DNA of 6,391 nucleotides from Desulfobacterales bacterium (GCA_013375335.1 JABXJZ010000087.1:1-6391); one strand, 5' to 3'; counted from the first letter of the stretch, positions 1 to 5,412 are shown. Program-made: numbers and translations. The notes: a model not told the origin generated them from the sequence alone.

Positions 1-185
1 GGTTAGGAAGAAGGCCACGTGTAAGAGGTGTAGCCATGAACCCGGTTGATCATCCACTTGGAGGTGGAGAAGGGAAATCATCAGGGGGTAGGCATCCAGT
101 TACACCTTGGGGCGTTCCCACCAAAGGCTTTAGAACAAGGCGCACAAAGATAAGCGATAAATTGATTATTAAGAGAAGGAGATAG
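1..185 (+). CDS. rplB: 50S ribosomal protein L2, C-terminal fragment
   Basis: The gene enters from the left edge; the first complete codon is at position 3 and the TAG stop at 183-185, so about 60 C-terminal residues are visible. L2 is a primary 23S rRNA binder near the peptidyl transferase centre, needed for subunit association. The fragment reads LGRRPRVRGVAMNPVDHP, then a glycine-rich GGGEG stretch, HPVTPWG and a basic tail ending IIKRRR, which is the diagnostic L2 C-terminal domain. The histidine of DHP, corresponding to E. coli His229, is present. The following HPHGGG histidine of E. coli is leucine here (HPLGGG). rpsS begins 14 bases after the stop, and rplB-rpsS is the canonical order in the S10 operon. 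The truncation is caused by the window edge and is not a broken gene. Confidence 0.97.
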   Translation, partial: LGRRPRVRGVAMNPVDHPLGGGEGKSSGGRHPVTPWGVPTKGFRTRRTKISDKLIIKRRR

Positions 186-193
186 GAAAGGAG
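185..193 (+). promoter_or_regulatory. Ribosome binding site of rpsS
   Basis: The purine run GGAAAGGAG ends six bases before a TTG codon at 200. It supports TTG initiation of rpsS, because the codons from 200 onward encode the expected S19 N-terminus PRSVKKGPF. The site overlaps the last base of the rplB stop codon, so the two genes are probably translationally coupled. Confidence 0.75.
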
Positions 194-199
194 CAAGGG

Positions 200-490
200 T
201 TGCCACGCTCAGTCAAAAAGGGGCCTTTTGTGGATGAGAGTTTAATGAAAAAGGTGCAGAGTGTCAGGCAGGAGGACACCCATCAGGTTATCAAGACATG
301 GTCGAGGCGATCTACTATATTGCCGGAGTTCGTGGGTCTGACTTTTGCTGTGCACAACGGGAAGAAATTCGTTCCGGTATTTATCACTGAAGACATGGTA
401 GGGCATAAATTAGGTGAATTTTCACCAACAAGGACATTTTACGCCCATGCTGGAGGCGATAAGAAGTCACGGTTGAGGGGGAAGAAATAG
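200..490 (+). CDS. rpsS: 30S ribosomal protein S19
   Basis: S19 sits in the head of the 30S subunit, pairs with S13 and contacts 16S rRNA near the A-site finger bridge. The 96-residue product is close to the usual 90-95. The N-terminus PRSVKKGPFVD, the core IKTWSRRSTILPEFVG (about residues 31-46), and GHKLGEFSPTRTF (about 68-80) are family hallmarks. The C-terminal tail is basic (KKSRLRGKK) and is the variable part of the family. The start is a TTG at 200 with a strong Shine-Dalgarno sequence six bases upstream; no ATG gives a full-length protein. Two TAG codons follow one another in frame (488-490 and 491-493). It sits between rplB and rplV as in most bacteria. Confidence 0.98.
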   Translation: MPRSVKKGPFVDESLMKKVQSVRQEDTHQVIKTWSRRSTILPEFVGLTFAVHNGKKFVPVFITEDMVGHKLGEFSPTRTFYAHAGGDKKSRLRGKK

Positions 491-523
491 TAGAGACAAG
501 ATTACCGAGGTCTTAGCTAAGAG

Positions 524-856
524 ATGAGGGTCAGGGCGATTGCCAAGTATATACGAGTATCTCCCAGGAAGATCCGATTACTTATGAGAGAGATAAGGGG
601 TAAAAGGGTTGAAGAGGCACTCAACTTAGTAAGCTTCGCTCCACAAAGGGGTGCCCCTGTTCTACGTAAGTTGATCAATTCTGCCGTTGCCAATGCCAGC
701 CAGCATCCTGATGTTGATGTAGATAACCTGTTCATAAAGCATATATTTGCTGATGAAGGGCCGACTTTAAAACGATTTAGGCCAAGGGCTATGGGGAGGG
801 CAACAAGGATCAGAAGGAGAACCAGTCACCTGACCATTATACTCGACGAGAGATAG
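524..856 (+). CDS. rplV: 50S ribosomal protein L22
   Basis: L22 binds all domains of 23S rRNA, and its long beta-hairpin lines the peptide exit tunnel beside L4. The 110-residue product has the usual length. AKYIRVSPRKIRLL (residues 7-20) is the family N-terminal signature; VLRKLINSAVANA follows in the middle. The tunnel hairpin is seen around residues 76-100 (DEGPTLKRFRPRAMGRATRI), followed by SHLTIIL. The ATG at 524 is the first possible start because an in-frame TAA lies at 518-520. The Shine-Dalgarno sequence is poor: GAGGT at 507-511 is about 12 bases away, so the gene may depend on coupling with rpsS, whose stop lies 33 bases upstream. Macrolide resistance is known to arise in the L22 hairpin; nothing here suggests it. 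Confidence 0.98.
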   Translation: MRVRAIAKYIRVSPRKIRLLMREIRGKRVEEALNLVSFAPQRGAPVLRKLINSAVANASQHPDVDVDNLFIKHIFADEGPTLKRFRPRAMGRATRIRRRTSHLTIILDER

Positions 857-907
857 GCCTGGAAAGGGGCAATTGAGAATTGTGAAAAGGGATAAACGTT
901 TCGTTAG

Positions 908-914
908 AAGGAGG
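908..914 (+). promoter_or_regulatory. Ribosome binding site of rpsC
   Basis: AAGGAGG is a near-perfect anti-16S match placed five bases before the GTG at 920. It fixes the rpsC start, which yields the expected MGQKVHPVGLRLG. The strong site may compensate for the non-ATG codon and for the 63-base gap after rplV. Confidence 0.8.
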
Positions 915-919
915 CTTTA

Positions 920-1558
920 GTGGGCCAAAAGGTGCACCCGGTGGGATTGAGGTTGGGTATTAACAGGACTTGGAACAGCAGGTGGTTTGCTGGTTCCGAG
1001 TTTGCCTCACTGGTCGTGGAGGACAATGAGATGAGGAGATTTTTGAAGAAGCGTCTTTCTCAGGCTGGCGTCTCTAGGATGGAGATCGAGAGGGCTACTA
1101 ACAAGGTGAGGCTTAGGATTTATACATCGAGGCCGGGTATCATAATAGGGAAGAGAGGGGCAGAGATAGAGAATTTGAGGAAGGAGATCGAGAACAAGAT
1201 AAAACGGGAGGTCTTTATTGACATCAAAGAGGTCAGGAGGCCTGAATTGGAGGCCCAATTGGCCGCAGAGAATATAGCCTTACAGTTAGTCCGCAGGGTC
1301 GCCTTTCGCCGGGCCATGAAGAAGGCTGTTGCCTCTGCCATGAGATTTGGTGCTAAGGGCATAAAGATCTCCTGTAGTGGGAGGCTCGGAGGCGCAGAGA
1401 TGGCGAGGAGAGAATGGTACAGAGAGGGTAGAGTACCATTGCACACCCTGAGGGCAGATATAGACTACGGATTTGCCGAGGCCTTTACAACTTATGGGGT
1501 CATAGGAGTAAAGGTGACTGTCTTTAAGGGCGAGGTTTGGCCTAATGAAATAAAATAG
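920..1558 (+). CDS. rpsC: 30S ribosomal protein S3
   Basis: S3 lies on the solvent side of the 30S head at the mRNA entry channel and, with S4 and S5, contributes to mRNA unwinding. The product has 212 residues, within the family range of about 205-240. The N-terminus GQKVHPVGLRLG is diagnostic. A type 2 KH RNA-binding domain covers roughly residues 40-110, with its GXXG loop as GKRG at 77-80 in the context PGIIIGKRG. The C-terminal domain contains VAFRRAMKK (128-135), whose basic residues match the helicase-associated Arg131, Arg132 and Lys135 of E. coli, and the signature GRLGGAEMARREWYREG (154-170). The start is GTG with a strong ribosome binding site; the stop is TAG. rplP follows 12 bases later, in the standard order. 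Confidence 0.99.
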   Translation: MGQKVHPVGLRLGINRTWNSRWFAGSEFASLVVEDNEMRRFLKKRLSQAGVSRMEIERATNKVRLRIYTSRPGIIIGKRGAEIENLRKEIENKIKREVFIDIKEVRRPELEAQLAAENIALQLVRRVAFRRAMKKAVASAMRFGAKGIKISCSGRLGGAEMARREWYREGRVPLHTLRADIDYGFAEAFTTYGVIGVKVTVFKGEVWPNEIK

Positions 1559-1570
1559 AGATGGAATGCT

Positions 1571-1981
1571 ATGTTAAGCCCAAAAAAGGTTAAATATAAA
1601 GCAGTGCAAAAGGGGCGATTGAGAAGGAAGGCCTACAGAGGTTCAGATCTTGAATTTGGTGATTTCGGCCTTCAGGCAACAGAATGCGGTTATATGTCTG
1701 CCAGGCAGATAGAGTCTGCAAGGATAGCAATAACAAGACATGTTAAGAAGGGTGGTAAGATATGGATAAGGGTTTTCCCAAGCAAGCCAATATTTAAGAA
1801 GCCTGCTGAAACGAGGATGGGCAAGGGGAAGGGTAATCTCGAAGGCTGGGTGGCTGTAATAAAACCTGGCAGGGTCTTATACGAGATAGAAGGTGTCCAT
1901 AAGGAGGTAGCCAAGGAGGCCTTTAGGCTTGCGGGCCATAAGTTGCCGTTTGCTACTAGATTCTTAAGCAGGAGTTCTTAG
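1571..1981 (+). CDS. rplP: 50S ribosomal protein L16
   Basis: L16 binds 23S rRNA at the base of the central protuberance and helps position A-site tRNA. The 136-residue length matches the family. The N-terminus SPKKVKYKAVQKGR, the middle SARQIESARIAITRHVKKGGKIWIRVFP (split about residues 43-70) and RMGKGKGN (82-89) are the standard L16 signatures. Arg82 corresponds to E. coli Arg81, the residue hydroxylated by the oxygenase YcfD/RoxA in some bacteria; whether it is modified here cannot be seen. The ATG at 1571 lies 12 bases after the rpsC TAG with only a weak GGA upstream, so coupling to rpsC is likely. The start of rpmC follows four bases after the rplP stop. Confidence 0.98.
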   Translation: MLSPKKVKYKAVQKGRLRRKAYRGSDLEFGDFGLQATECGYMSARQIESARIAITRHVKKGGKIWIRVFPSKPIFKKPAETRMGKGKGNLEGWVAVIKPGRVLYEIEGVHKEVAKEAFRLAGHKLPFATRFLSRSS

Positions 1982-1985
1982 CACT

Positions 1986-2195
1986 GTGAAGGCAGACGAG
2001 TTACGAGAATTGAGTATTCAAGAATTGGTGGAGAGGGAAAAGGAATTGGCAAGGGAGTTGTTTAATCTTCGATTCCAGATGGCCACAGGCCAGCTGAGTA
2101 GCCATACCTCTCTGAAAAAGACGAAAAAGGATATTGCCCGGGTTAAGACTGTGTTGAAAGAGAAGGAAGCCATGAAGGATAAAGCTGAGGCATAG
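1986..2195 (+). CDS. rpmC: 50S ribosomal protein L29
   Basis: L29 is a small helical-hairpin protein at the tunnel exit, next to L23, in the region where trigger factor and the signal recognition particle dock. The product has 69 residues, typical for the family. LRELSIQELVEREKEL (residues 6-21) forms the first helix, LFNLRFQMATGQL (about 25-37) is the signature turn, and a lysine-rich second helix runs to the C-terminus (AMKDKAEA). The start is GTG at 1986, four bases past the rplP TAG. An AGGAG at 1970-1974 inside rplP is 11 bases upstream, a little far, so coupled re-initiation is plausible. The TAG stop is one base before the rpsQ ATG. No ATG would give a complete first helix, which supports GTG. 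Confidence 0.95.
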   Translation: MKADELRELSIQELVEREKELARELFNLRFQMATGQLSSHTSLKKTKKDIARVKTVLKEKEAMKDKAEA

Positions 2196-2196
2196 C

Positions 2197-2445
2197 ATGG
2201 GGAGGCGTGGGAAGAGAAAAGAGCTGACAGGCGTTGTTATAAATAACAAGATGGATAAGAGTGTAAAGTTGTTGGTTGAGAGAGCGGCGAAGCACAGGAA
2301 ATACAAGAAATACACTAGGTGCCGGGCAACATACATGGCACATGATCCCCATAACCGATGTGGGATAGGCAATAAGGTGAGAATAATCGAAAGCCGCCCG
2401 ATAAGTAAATCAAAGAGATGGCGGGTGCTGGAGATTTTGGATTAA
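2197..2445 (+). CDS. rpsQ: 30S ribosomal protein S17
   Basis: S17 is an early 16S rRNA binder of OB-fold type, located at the lower 30S body. The 82-residue product matches the family length. GRRGKRKELTGVVINNKMDKS (about residues 2-22, strand and turn), KHRKYKKY (32-39), MAHDPHNRCGIGN (47-59) and VRIIESRPISKSKRWRV (61-77) follow the standard order. The GIGN segment has Asn where GDxV-type Asp is common in the family. The ATG at 2197 sits one base after the rpmC stop, with GAGG at 2187-2190 as ribosome binding site inside rpmC, so rpmC and rpsQ are tightly coupled. It ends with TAA, one of only two genes here that do, and is followed by a 61-base gap. Confidence 0.98.
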   Translation: MGRRGKRKELTGVVINNKMDKSVKLLVERAAKHRKYKKYTRCRATYMAHDPHNRCGIGNKVRIIESRPISKSKRWRVLEILD

Positions 2446-2506
2446 TGGGGCTCAATCTCGTCATCTCGCATGGGCTTTAGATACTTTAGTATCGGGAACT
2501 ATTGCT
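2446..2506 (+). promoter_or_regulatory. Gap at the S10/spc boundary with small stem-loop
   Basis: This 61-base gap between rpsQ and rplN corresponds to the place where the E. coli S10 operon ends and the spc operon begins. It contains a short perfect inverted repeat, GATAC at 2480-2484 and GTATC at 2489-2493 around a TTTA loop. There is no following T-run, so it is not an intrinsic terminator. GATACT or TAGTAT could pass as weak -10 boxes, but I see no good -35 at the right distance. A GGGAA at 2494-2498 is the likely rplN ribosome binding site. A regulatory role is possible but unproven. Confidence 0.25.
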
Positions 2507-2875
2507 ATGATAAAGGCTCAGACACTATTAAATGCAGCTGATAATTCCGGCGCCAAGAAGCTTTACTGCATAAAGGTGCTCGGTGGGACAAGGAGAAAAT
2601 GCGCACGAGTAGGAGATGTCATTGTCGTATCTGTTAAAGAGTCTTTGCCGAATAGCAAGGTAAAAAGGGGTGATGTTTTGAGGGCAGTTATAGTCAGGAC
2701 GGTCAAGGAGATCAGGCGGCAGGACGGCTCATACATAAAATTTGACGACAACTCCGCTGTATTAATTACTCAACAGAACGAACCAATTGGAACACGGATC
2801 TTCGGCCCTGTCGCCAGGGAGCTAAGGTCGAAGAGGTTCATGAAAATCATATCTCTTGCACCTGAGGTACTTTAA
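2507..2875 (+). CDS. rplN: 50S ribosomal protein L14
   Basis: L14 is a conserved beta-barrel protein on the subunit interface of the 50S particle, where it forms bridge B8 with 16S rRNA and is also the docking site of the silencing factor RsfS. The 122-residue length is exactly the usual bacterial size. ADNSGAKKLYCIKVLGG (residues 11-27), GDVIVVSVKE (37-46), KVKRGDVLRAVIVRT (52-66), DGSYIKFDDNSAVLI (73-87), and the tail GTRIFGPVARELR with FMKIISLAPEVL are all family signatures. The start is ATG at 2507 with a modest GGGAA eight bases upstream; the stop is TAA. In E. coli this is the first gene of the spc operon; here the preceding gap shows no clear promoter. Confidence 0.99.
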   Translation: MIKAQTLLNAADNSGAKKLYCIKVLGGTRRKCARVGDVIVVSVKESLPNSKVKRGDVLRAVIVRTVKEIRRQDGSYIKFDDNSAVLITQQNEPIGTRIFGPVARELRSKRFMKIISLAPEVL

Positions 2876-2892
2876 CAGCAGGCTAATGCATT

Positions 2893-3222
2893 ATGGCTAA
2901 ACAGAAGCTCCACATAAGAAAGAATGATAAGGTAATGGTGGTGGCTGGCAGGGAAAAGGGGAAAATCGGCACGGTCTTGAAGCTAATTACCAAGAAGGAA
3001 AAGGCCATCGTAGAAAAGCTGAATATTGTCAAGAGGCATACCAGACCTGGAGGTAAGGCAGCTAAAGGGGGGATTCTTGAAAAGGAGGCACCAATTCATA
3101 TATCTAACCTGATGCTTGTTTGTGGAAAGTGCGCCGAGCCAATCAGGGTGGGTAAAAAGGTGCTCGAGGATGGTAGTAAGGTCAGGTCTTGCAAAAAGTG
3201 TGGGGAGATCTTGGACAAGTAG
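2893..3222 (+). CDS. rplX: 50S ribosomal protein L24, zinc-ribbon type
   Basis: L24 is an assembly initiator that binds the 5' end of 23S rRNA near the exit tunnel. The 109-residue product begins with a KOW domain: KNDKVMVVAGREKGKIGTV (about residues 10-28), followed by VEKLNIVKRHTRP (40-52) and the family segment EKEAPIHISNLMLVC. The C-terminal third has two CXXC pairs, Cys77/Cys80 (CGKC) and Cys100/Cys103 (CKKC), which form a zinc-ribbon seen in many bacterial L24 proteins but absent from E. coli L24. The ATG at 2893 has only a weak CAGG upstream; the stop is TAG. It is flanked by rplN and rplE in canonical order. The four cysteines show zinc capacity; metal binding itself is inferred. Confidence 0.98.
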   Translation: MAKQKLHIRKNDKVMVVAGREKGKIGTVLKLITKKEKAIVEKLNIVKRHTRPGGKAAKGGILEKEAPIHISNLMLVCGKCAEPIRVGKKVLEDGSKVRSCKKCGEILDK

Positions 3223-3273
3223 TTTTCATGGAAGACTCGGGATTGCTCCATTAGTGCTATGTGAAAAGGGACG
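3223..3273 (+). promoter_or_regulatory. rplX-rplE leader with weak inverted repeat
   Basis: The 51-base gap contains ATGGA at 3228-3232 and TCCAT at 3247-3251, able to form a five-pair stem with a 14-base loop. In E. coli, protein S8 represses the spc operon by binding an mRNA structure at the start of rplE, so this is the position where such a site would be looked for. I cannot show that the structure resembles helix 21 of 16S rRNA, and five pairs can arise by chance. AAGGG at 3266-3270 is the rplE ribosome binding site, with a short three-base spacer. Confidence 0.15.
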
Positions 3274-3819
3274 ATGACTGTACCTCGATTAAAGGAGAAA
3301 TATCTAAGAGAGATTGTGCCGGCCATGATGAAGGAGTTCAGTTATCGAAATATCATGGAGTCACCGAAGCTCGAGAAGGTGGTCCTCAACATGGGTCTCG
3401 GTGAGGCAATACACAATATAAAGGTTCTCGACTCAGCTGTAGAGGAGTTAGCACTTATCGCCGGACAGAGACCTGTTGTTACGAGGGCTAAGAGATCCAT
3501 TGCCAGCTTTAAGGTTAGGGAGGGGATGCCTATAGGATGCATGGCCACCTTACGAAGGGACAGAATGTACTATTTCCTGGACAGGCTTTTTAATGTAGCC
3601 CTTCCAAGGGTTAGAGATTTCCGAGGTTTATCAGACAAGTCCTTCGATGGCCGGGGCAATTATACAGTGGGTATCAAGGAGCAGATTATATTTCCCGAGA
3701 TCAACTATGACAAGATCGATAAGGTAAAGGGCCTTAATATTACCATTGTTACGACTGCCAAGACAGATGCAGAAGGTCGCTTTATGCTTGAGAAGATGGG
3801 ATTGTTATTCCGGAGGTGA
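3274..3819 (+). CDS. rplE: 50S ribosomal protein L5
   Basis: L5 binds 5S rRNA with L18 (and L25 where present) in the central protuberance and contacts P-site tRNA and S13. The 181-residue product has the normal length of about 179-181. PRLKEKYLREIVPAMMKEF (residues 4-22), PKLEKVVLNMGLGEA (31-45), GQRPVVTRAKRSIASFKVREG (64-84, the RNA-contact loop region), RDFRGLSDKSFDGRGNY (114-130), KEQIIFPEINYD (135-146) and NITIVTTAKTDAEG (155-168) are in family order. The start is ATG at 3274 behind AAGGG. The stop is TGA at 3817-3819, unlike the TAG of most neighbours. rpsN starts 13 bases later, and its ribosome binding site lies just after this stop. Confidence 0.99.
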   Translation: MTVPRLKEKYLREIVPAMMKEFSYRNIMESPKLEKVVLNMGLGEAIHNIKVLDSAVEELALIAGQRPVVTRAKRSIASFKVREGMPIGCMATLRRDRMYYFLDRLFNVALPRVRDFRGLSDKSFDGRGNYTVGIKEQIIFPEINYDKIDKVKGLNITIVTTAKTDAEGRFMLEKMGLLFRR

Positions 3820-3820
3820 G

Positions 3821-3827
3821 AAAGAGG
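3821..3827 (+). promoter_or_regulatory. Ribosome binding site of rpsN
   Basis: AAAGAGG lies five bases before a TTG at 3833. It selects the short, 61-residue form of S14 over an in-frame ATG at 3746 inside rplE that would add 29 residues with no S14 similarity. Confidence 0.75.
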
Positions 3828-3832
3828 CTGCT

Positions 3833-4018
3833 TTGGCGAGAAAATCCTTGATTGCAAAGGCGAAGAGAGAGCCTAAATTCTCCTCTCGTAGATATAACAG
3901 GTGCCCGATTTGTGGTAGAGCGAGGGGTTATTTGAGAAAATTCGGCGTCTGTAGGATCTGTTTCAGGACCTTGGCCTCGAGGGGTGATATACCCGGTGTT
4001 ATAAAATCGAGTTGGTAG
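3833..4018 (+). CDS. rpsN: 30S ribosomal protein S14, zinc-binding type (type Z)
   Basis: S14 binds 16S rRNA in the 30S head and is needed for S3 and S10 assembly and for the A site. Starting at TTG 3833, the product is exactly 61 residues, the standard length of zinc-type S14. It reads ARKSLIAKAKREPKFSSRRY, then CPIC (Cys24, Cys27) and CRIC (Cys40, Cys43), the zinc-binding pairs separated by 12 residues, with GRARGYLRKFG between. The tail IPGVIKSSW is the conserved rRNA-contacting end. The alternative ATG at 3746 lies within rplE and is rejected. The zinc form is the ancestral version; many Proteobacteria have a longer, cysteine-free S14. It sits between rplE and rpsH as expected for the spc cluster. 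The stop is TAG. Confidence 0.97.
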   Translation: MARKSLIAKAKREPKFSSRRYNRCPICGRARGYLRKFGVCRICFRTLASRGDIPGVIKSSW

Positions 4019-4030
4019 ATGCGAAATAGT

Positions 4031-4035
4031 GGAGA
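4031..4035 (+). promoter_or_regulatory. Ribosome binding site of rpsH
   Basis: GGAGA lies six bases before GTG at 4042 and 12 bases before the in-frame ATG at 4048. The spacing favours GTG as the start, giving MTMVDPIADML, which also matches the common MxMTDPIADML beginning of S8. Confidence 0.6.
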
Positions 4036-4041
4036 TTCACA

Positions 4042-4440
4042 GTGACAATGGTTGACCCCATTGCGGATATGCTAACGAGGATCAGAAATGCCATTATGGC
4101 TTCATATGATAAGGTAGAAGTTCCATGCTCAAAGATTAAGATTGACATAGTCAGGATACTAAAGGGTGAGGGATATATAAGGAATTACAAGGTACTTGAA
4201 GACAATAAAAAAGCTCGCATGGTGATTTACTTGAAATATAACGACGACAAGAGCCCAGTGATCAAAGGCCTAGAAAGGATAAGCACGCCAAGCTGCAGAG
4301 TGTATTCAAGGTGTAAGAAGATCCCCAAGGCATTAAATGGCCTTGGTATCAATATCGTTTCGACCTCCAAGGGAGTAGTGACAGATAGAGAGGCACGGAG
4401 AATGGGAGTAGGCGGAGAGATCATATGCTCCGTGTGGTAG
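4042..4440 (+). CDS. rpsH: 30S ribosomal protein S8
   Basis: S8 binds helix 21 of 16S rRNA and organises the central domain of the 30S subunit; in E. coli it also represses the spc operon. The 132-residue length is typical. DPIADMLTRIRNA (residues 5-17), KIKIDIVRILKGEGYI (31-46), ISTPSCRVYSRCKKIPKALNGLGINIVSTSKG (80-111, in part the RNA-binding STSKG loop) and TDREARRMGVGGEIICSVW (114-132) are diagnostic. The start is most likely GTG at 4042; ATG at 4048, two codons downstream, is the alternative. The TAG stop directly follows the conserved terminal Trp. It lies 23 bases after rpsN and 32 before rplF. Confidence 0.99.
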   Translation: MTMVDPIADMLTRIRNAIMASYDKVEVPCSKIKIDIVRILKGEGYIRNYKVLEDNKKARMVIYLKYNDDKSPVIKGLERISTPSCRVYSRCKKIPKALNGLGINIVSTSKGVVTDREARRMGVGGEIICSVW

Positions 4441-4472
4441 CAGGTCGTGGGCTCATGGAGAGAGCATAGGCG

Positions 4473-5015
4473 ATGTCAAGGGTAGGTAAGAAACCGATTG
4501 TTGTGCCAGAAGGGGTAGAGGTTAAGCTTGATGGCGACGTGTTGTCCGTGAAGGGACCCAAGGGGGAGCTGAGGCGCATCATTCATCCTAACGTAAGAAT
4601 AGATATTAACGATTCACAGATATTGTTGTCAATCGCCGATGGCTCGAAGGAATCAAGATCGCTTTTTGGTCTCTTTCGCTCGCTCATAGCCAATATGGTC
4701 TTAGGCGTTACCGAGGGATTTAGAAGGACCCTTGAGATAAGTGGTGTGGGATATAGGGTTGAGCATTCAGGTAATCAGTTGGTATTTCATCTGGGTTATT
4801 CAAATCGCATTACCTATGATATCCCCAGGGGAATAGAGGTTCAGCTTGATCAAAAGAATAAGGTGGTCTTGAGTGGGATAGACAAGGAGCTCTTGGGGAT
4901 TACAGCGGCCGAGATTAGAAGCCTGAGAGCGCCAGAGCCGTATAAGGGAAAGGGCGTCAAGTATCTGGAAGAAGTGGTTAAGCGAAAGGCAGGAAAGACG
5001 GGCGTAAAAAAGTAG
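4473..5015 (+). CDS. rplF: 50S ribosomal protein L6
   Basis: L6 has two similar alpha/beta domains and binds helix 97 of 23S rRNA near the sarcin-ricin loop and the stalk base. The 180-residue product is of standard size. SRVGKKPIVVPEGV (residues 2-15) and VKGPKGEL (26-33) mark domain 1; SLIANMVLGVTEGFRRTLEISGVGYRVE (about 70-97) spans the domain junction. GYSNRITYDIP (108-118) and the signature PEPYKGKGVKYLEEVVKRKAGK (about 154-175) mark domain 2. Family members usually have GLTRSLI and GYSHPV; here they are GLFRSLI and GYSNRI, mild variations. The ATG at 4473 has no strong ribosome binding site (GGAG at 4457-4460 is 12 bases away). The stop is TAG and rplR starts nine bases later. Confidence 0.98.
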   Translation: MSRVGKKPIVVPEGVEVKLDGDVLSVKGPKGELRRIIHPNVRIDINDSQILLSIADGSKESRSLFGLFRSLIANMVLGVTEGFRRTLEISGVGYRVEHSGNQLVFHLGYSNRITYDIPRGIEVQLDQKNKVVLSGIDKELLGITAAEIRSLRAPEPYKGKGVKYLEEVVKRKAGKTGVKK

Positions 5016-5024
5016 ACATATACT

Positions 5025-5396
5025 ATGATCTCTAGCAAAGATAAAAGGGCCGCGAGGTTGAAAAGAAAAAAGAGGGTGAGAAACAAAATAAAGGGCACAC
5101 CCGAAAGACCGCGCTTGACTGTGTTTAAGACAGCAAGGTATTTGTACGCCCAGATTATAGACGATACCGCGGGGAGGACCCTCGCAGCAACATCAACAGC
5201 CTCTAGGGATCTTAAGTCCAAGGCTGCGGGAGTCAGTGGGAACATAAAGGGTGCCCTATTGGTTGGCGAGAGTATCGCAAAGAAAGGGACAGCGCTGGGT
5301 ATCAAGAAAGTGGTTTTTGACAGGAACGGGTTTCTATACCATGGGAGGGTTAAAGCGCTTGCTGATGCAGCAAGAGAAAATGGTCTGGAATTTTAG
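5025..5396 (+). CDS. rplR: 50S ribosomal protein L18
   Basis: L18 binds 5S rRNA and, with L5, joins it to the central protuberance. The 123-residue length fits the family. The N-terminus is a basic tail with RLKRKKRVRNKIKGTPERPRL (about residues 11-31), then YLYAQIIDDTAGRTLAATSTAS (39-60). LVGESIAKKGTALGIKKVVFDRNGFLYHGRVKALADAARENGLEF forms the C-terminal fold with the conserved FDR and GRVKALADAARE motifs. The ATG at 5025 has no recognisable Shine-Dalgarno sequence: the preceding bases are A/T-rich (AGTAGACATATACT). With nine bases from the rplF stop, translational coupling is the likely route. The stop is TAG. Confidence 0.97.
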   Translation: MISSKDKRAARLKRKKRVRNKIKGTPERPRLTVFKTARYLYAQIIDDTAGRTLAATSTASRDLKSKAAGVSGNIKGALLVGESIAKKGTALGIKKVVFDRNGFLYHGRVKALADAARENGLEF

Positions 5397-5412
5397 GTGG
5401 AGTGAACTACAG

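Noticed and set aside
488..493. Tandem TAG TAG after rpsS as a sign of UAG recoding
   Set aside because: S19 ends at its normal length before the first TAG, and ten other genes end properly at a single TAG, so UAG works as an ordinary stop.
2001..2372. Minus-strand open frame opposite rpmC-rpsQ with hydrophobic stretches
   Set aside because: The apparent membrane-like segments come from reading purine-rich sense codons backwards. It covers two conserved genes and has no plausible context.
2480..2493. Stem-loop between rpsQ and rplN as an intrinsic terminator
   Set aside because: The stem has only five pairs, is not GC-rich and has no following T-run. The downstream genes must also be expressed.
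3746..3832. Longer rpsN from ATG at 3746 (90 residues)
   Set aside because: The extra 29 residues overlap the rplE coding sequence and do not resemble S14. TTG at 3833 with AAAGAGG upstream gives exactly the 61-residue zinc-type S14.
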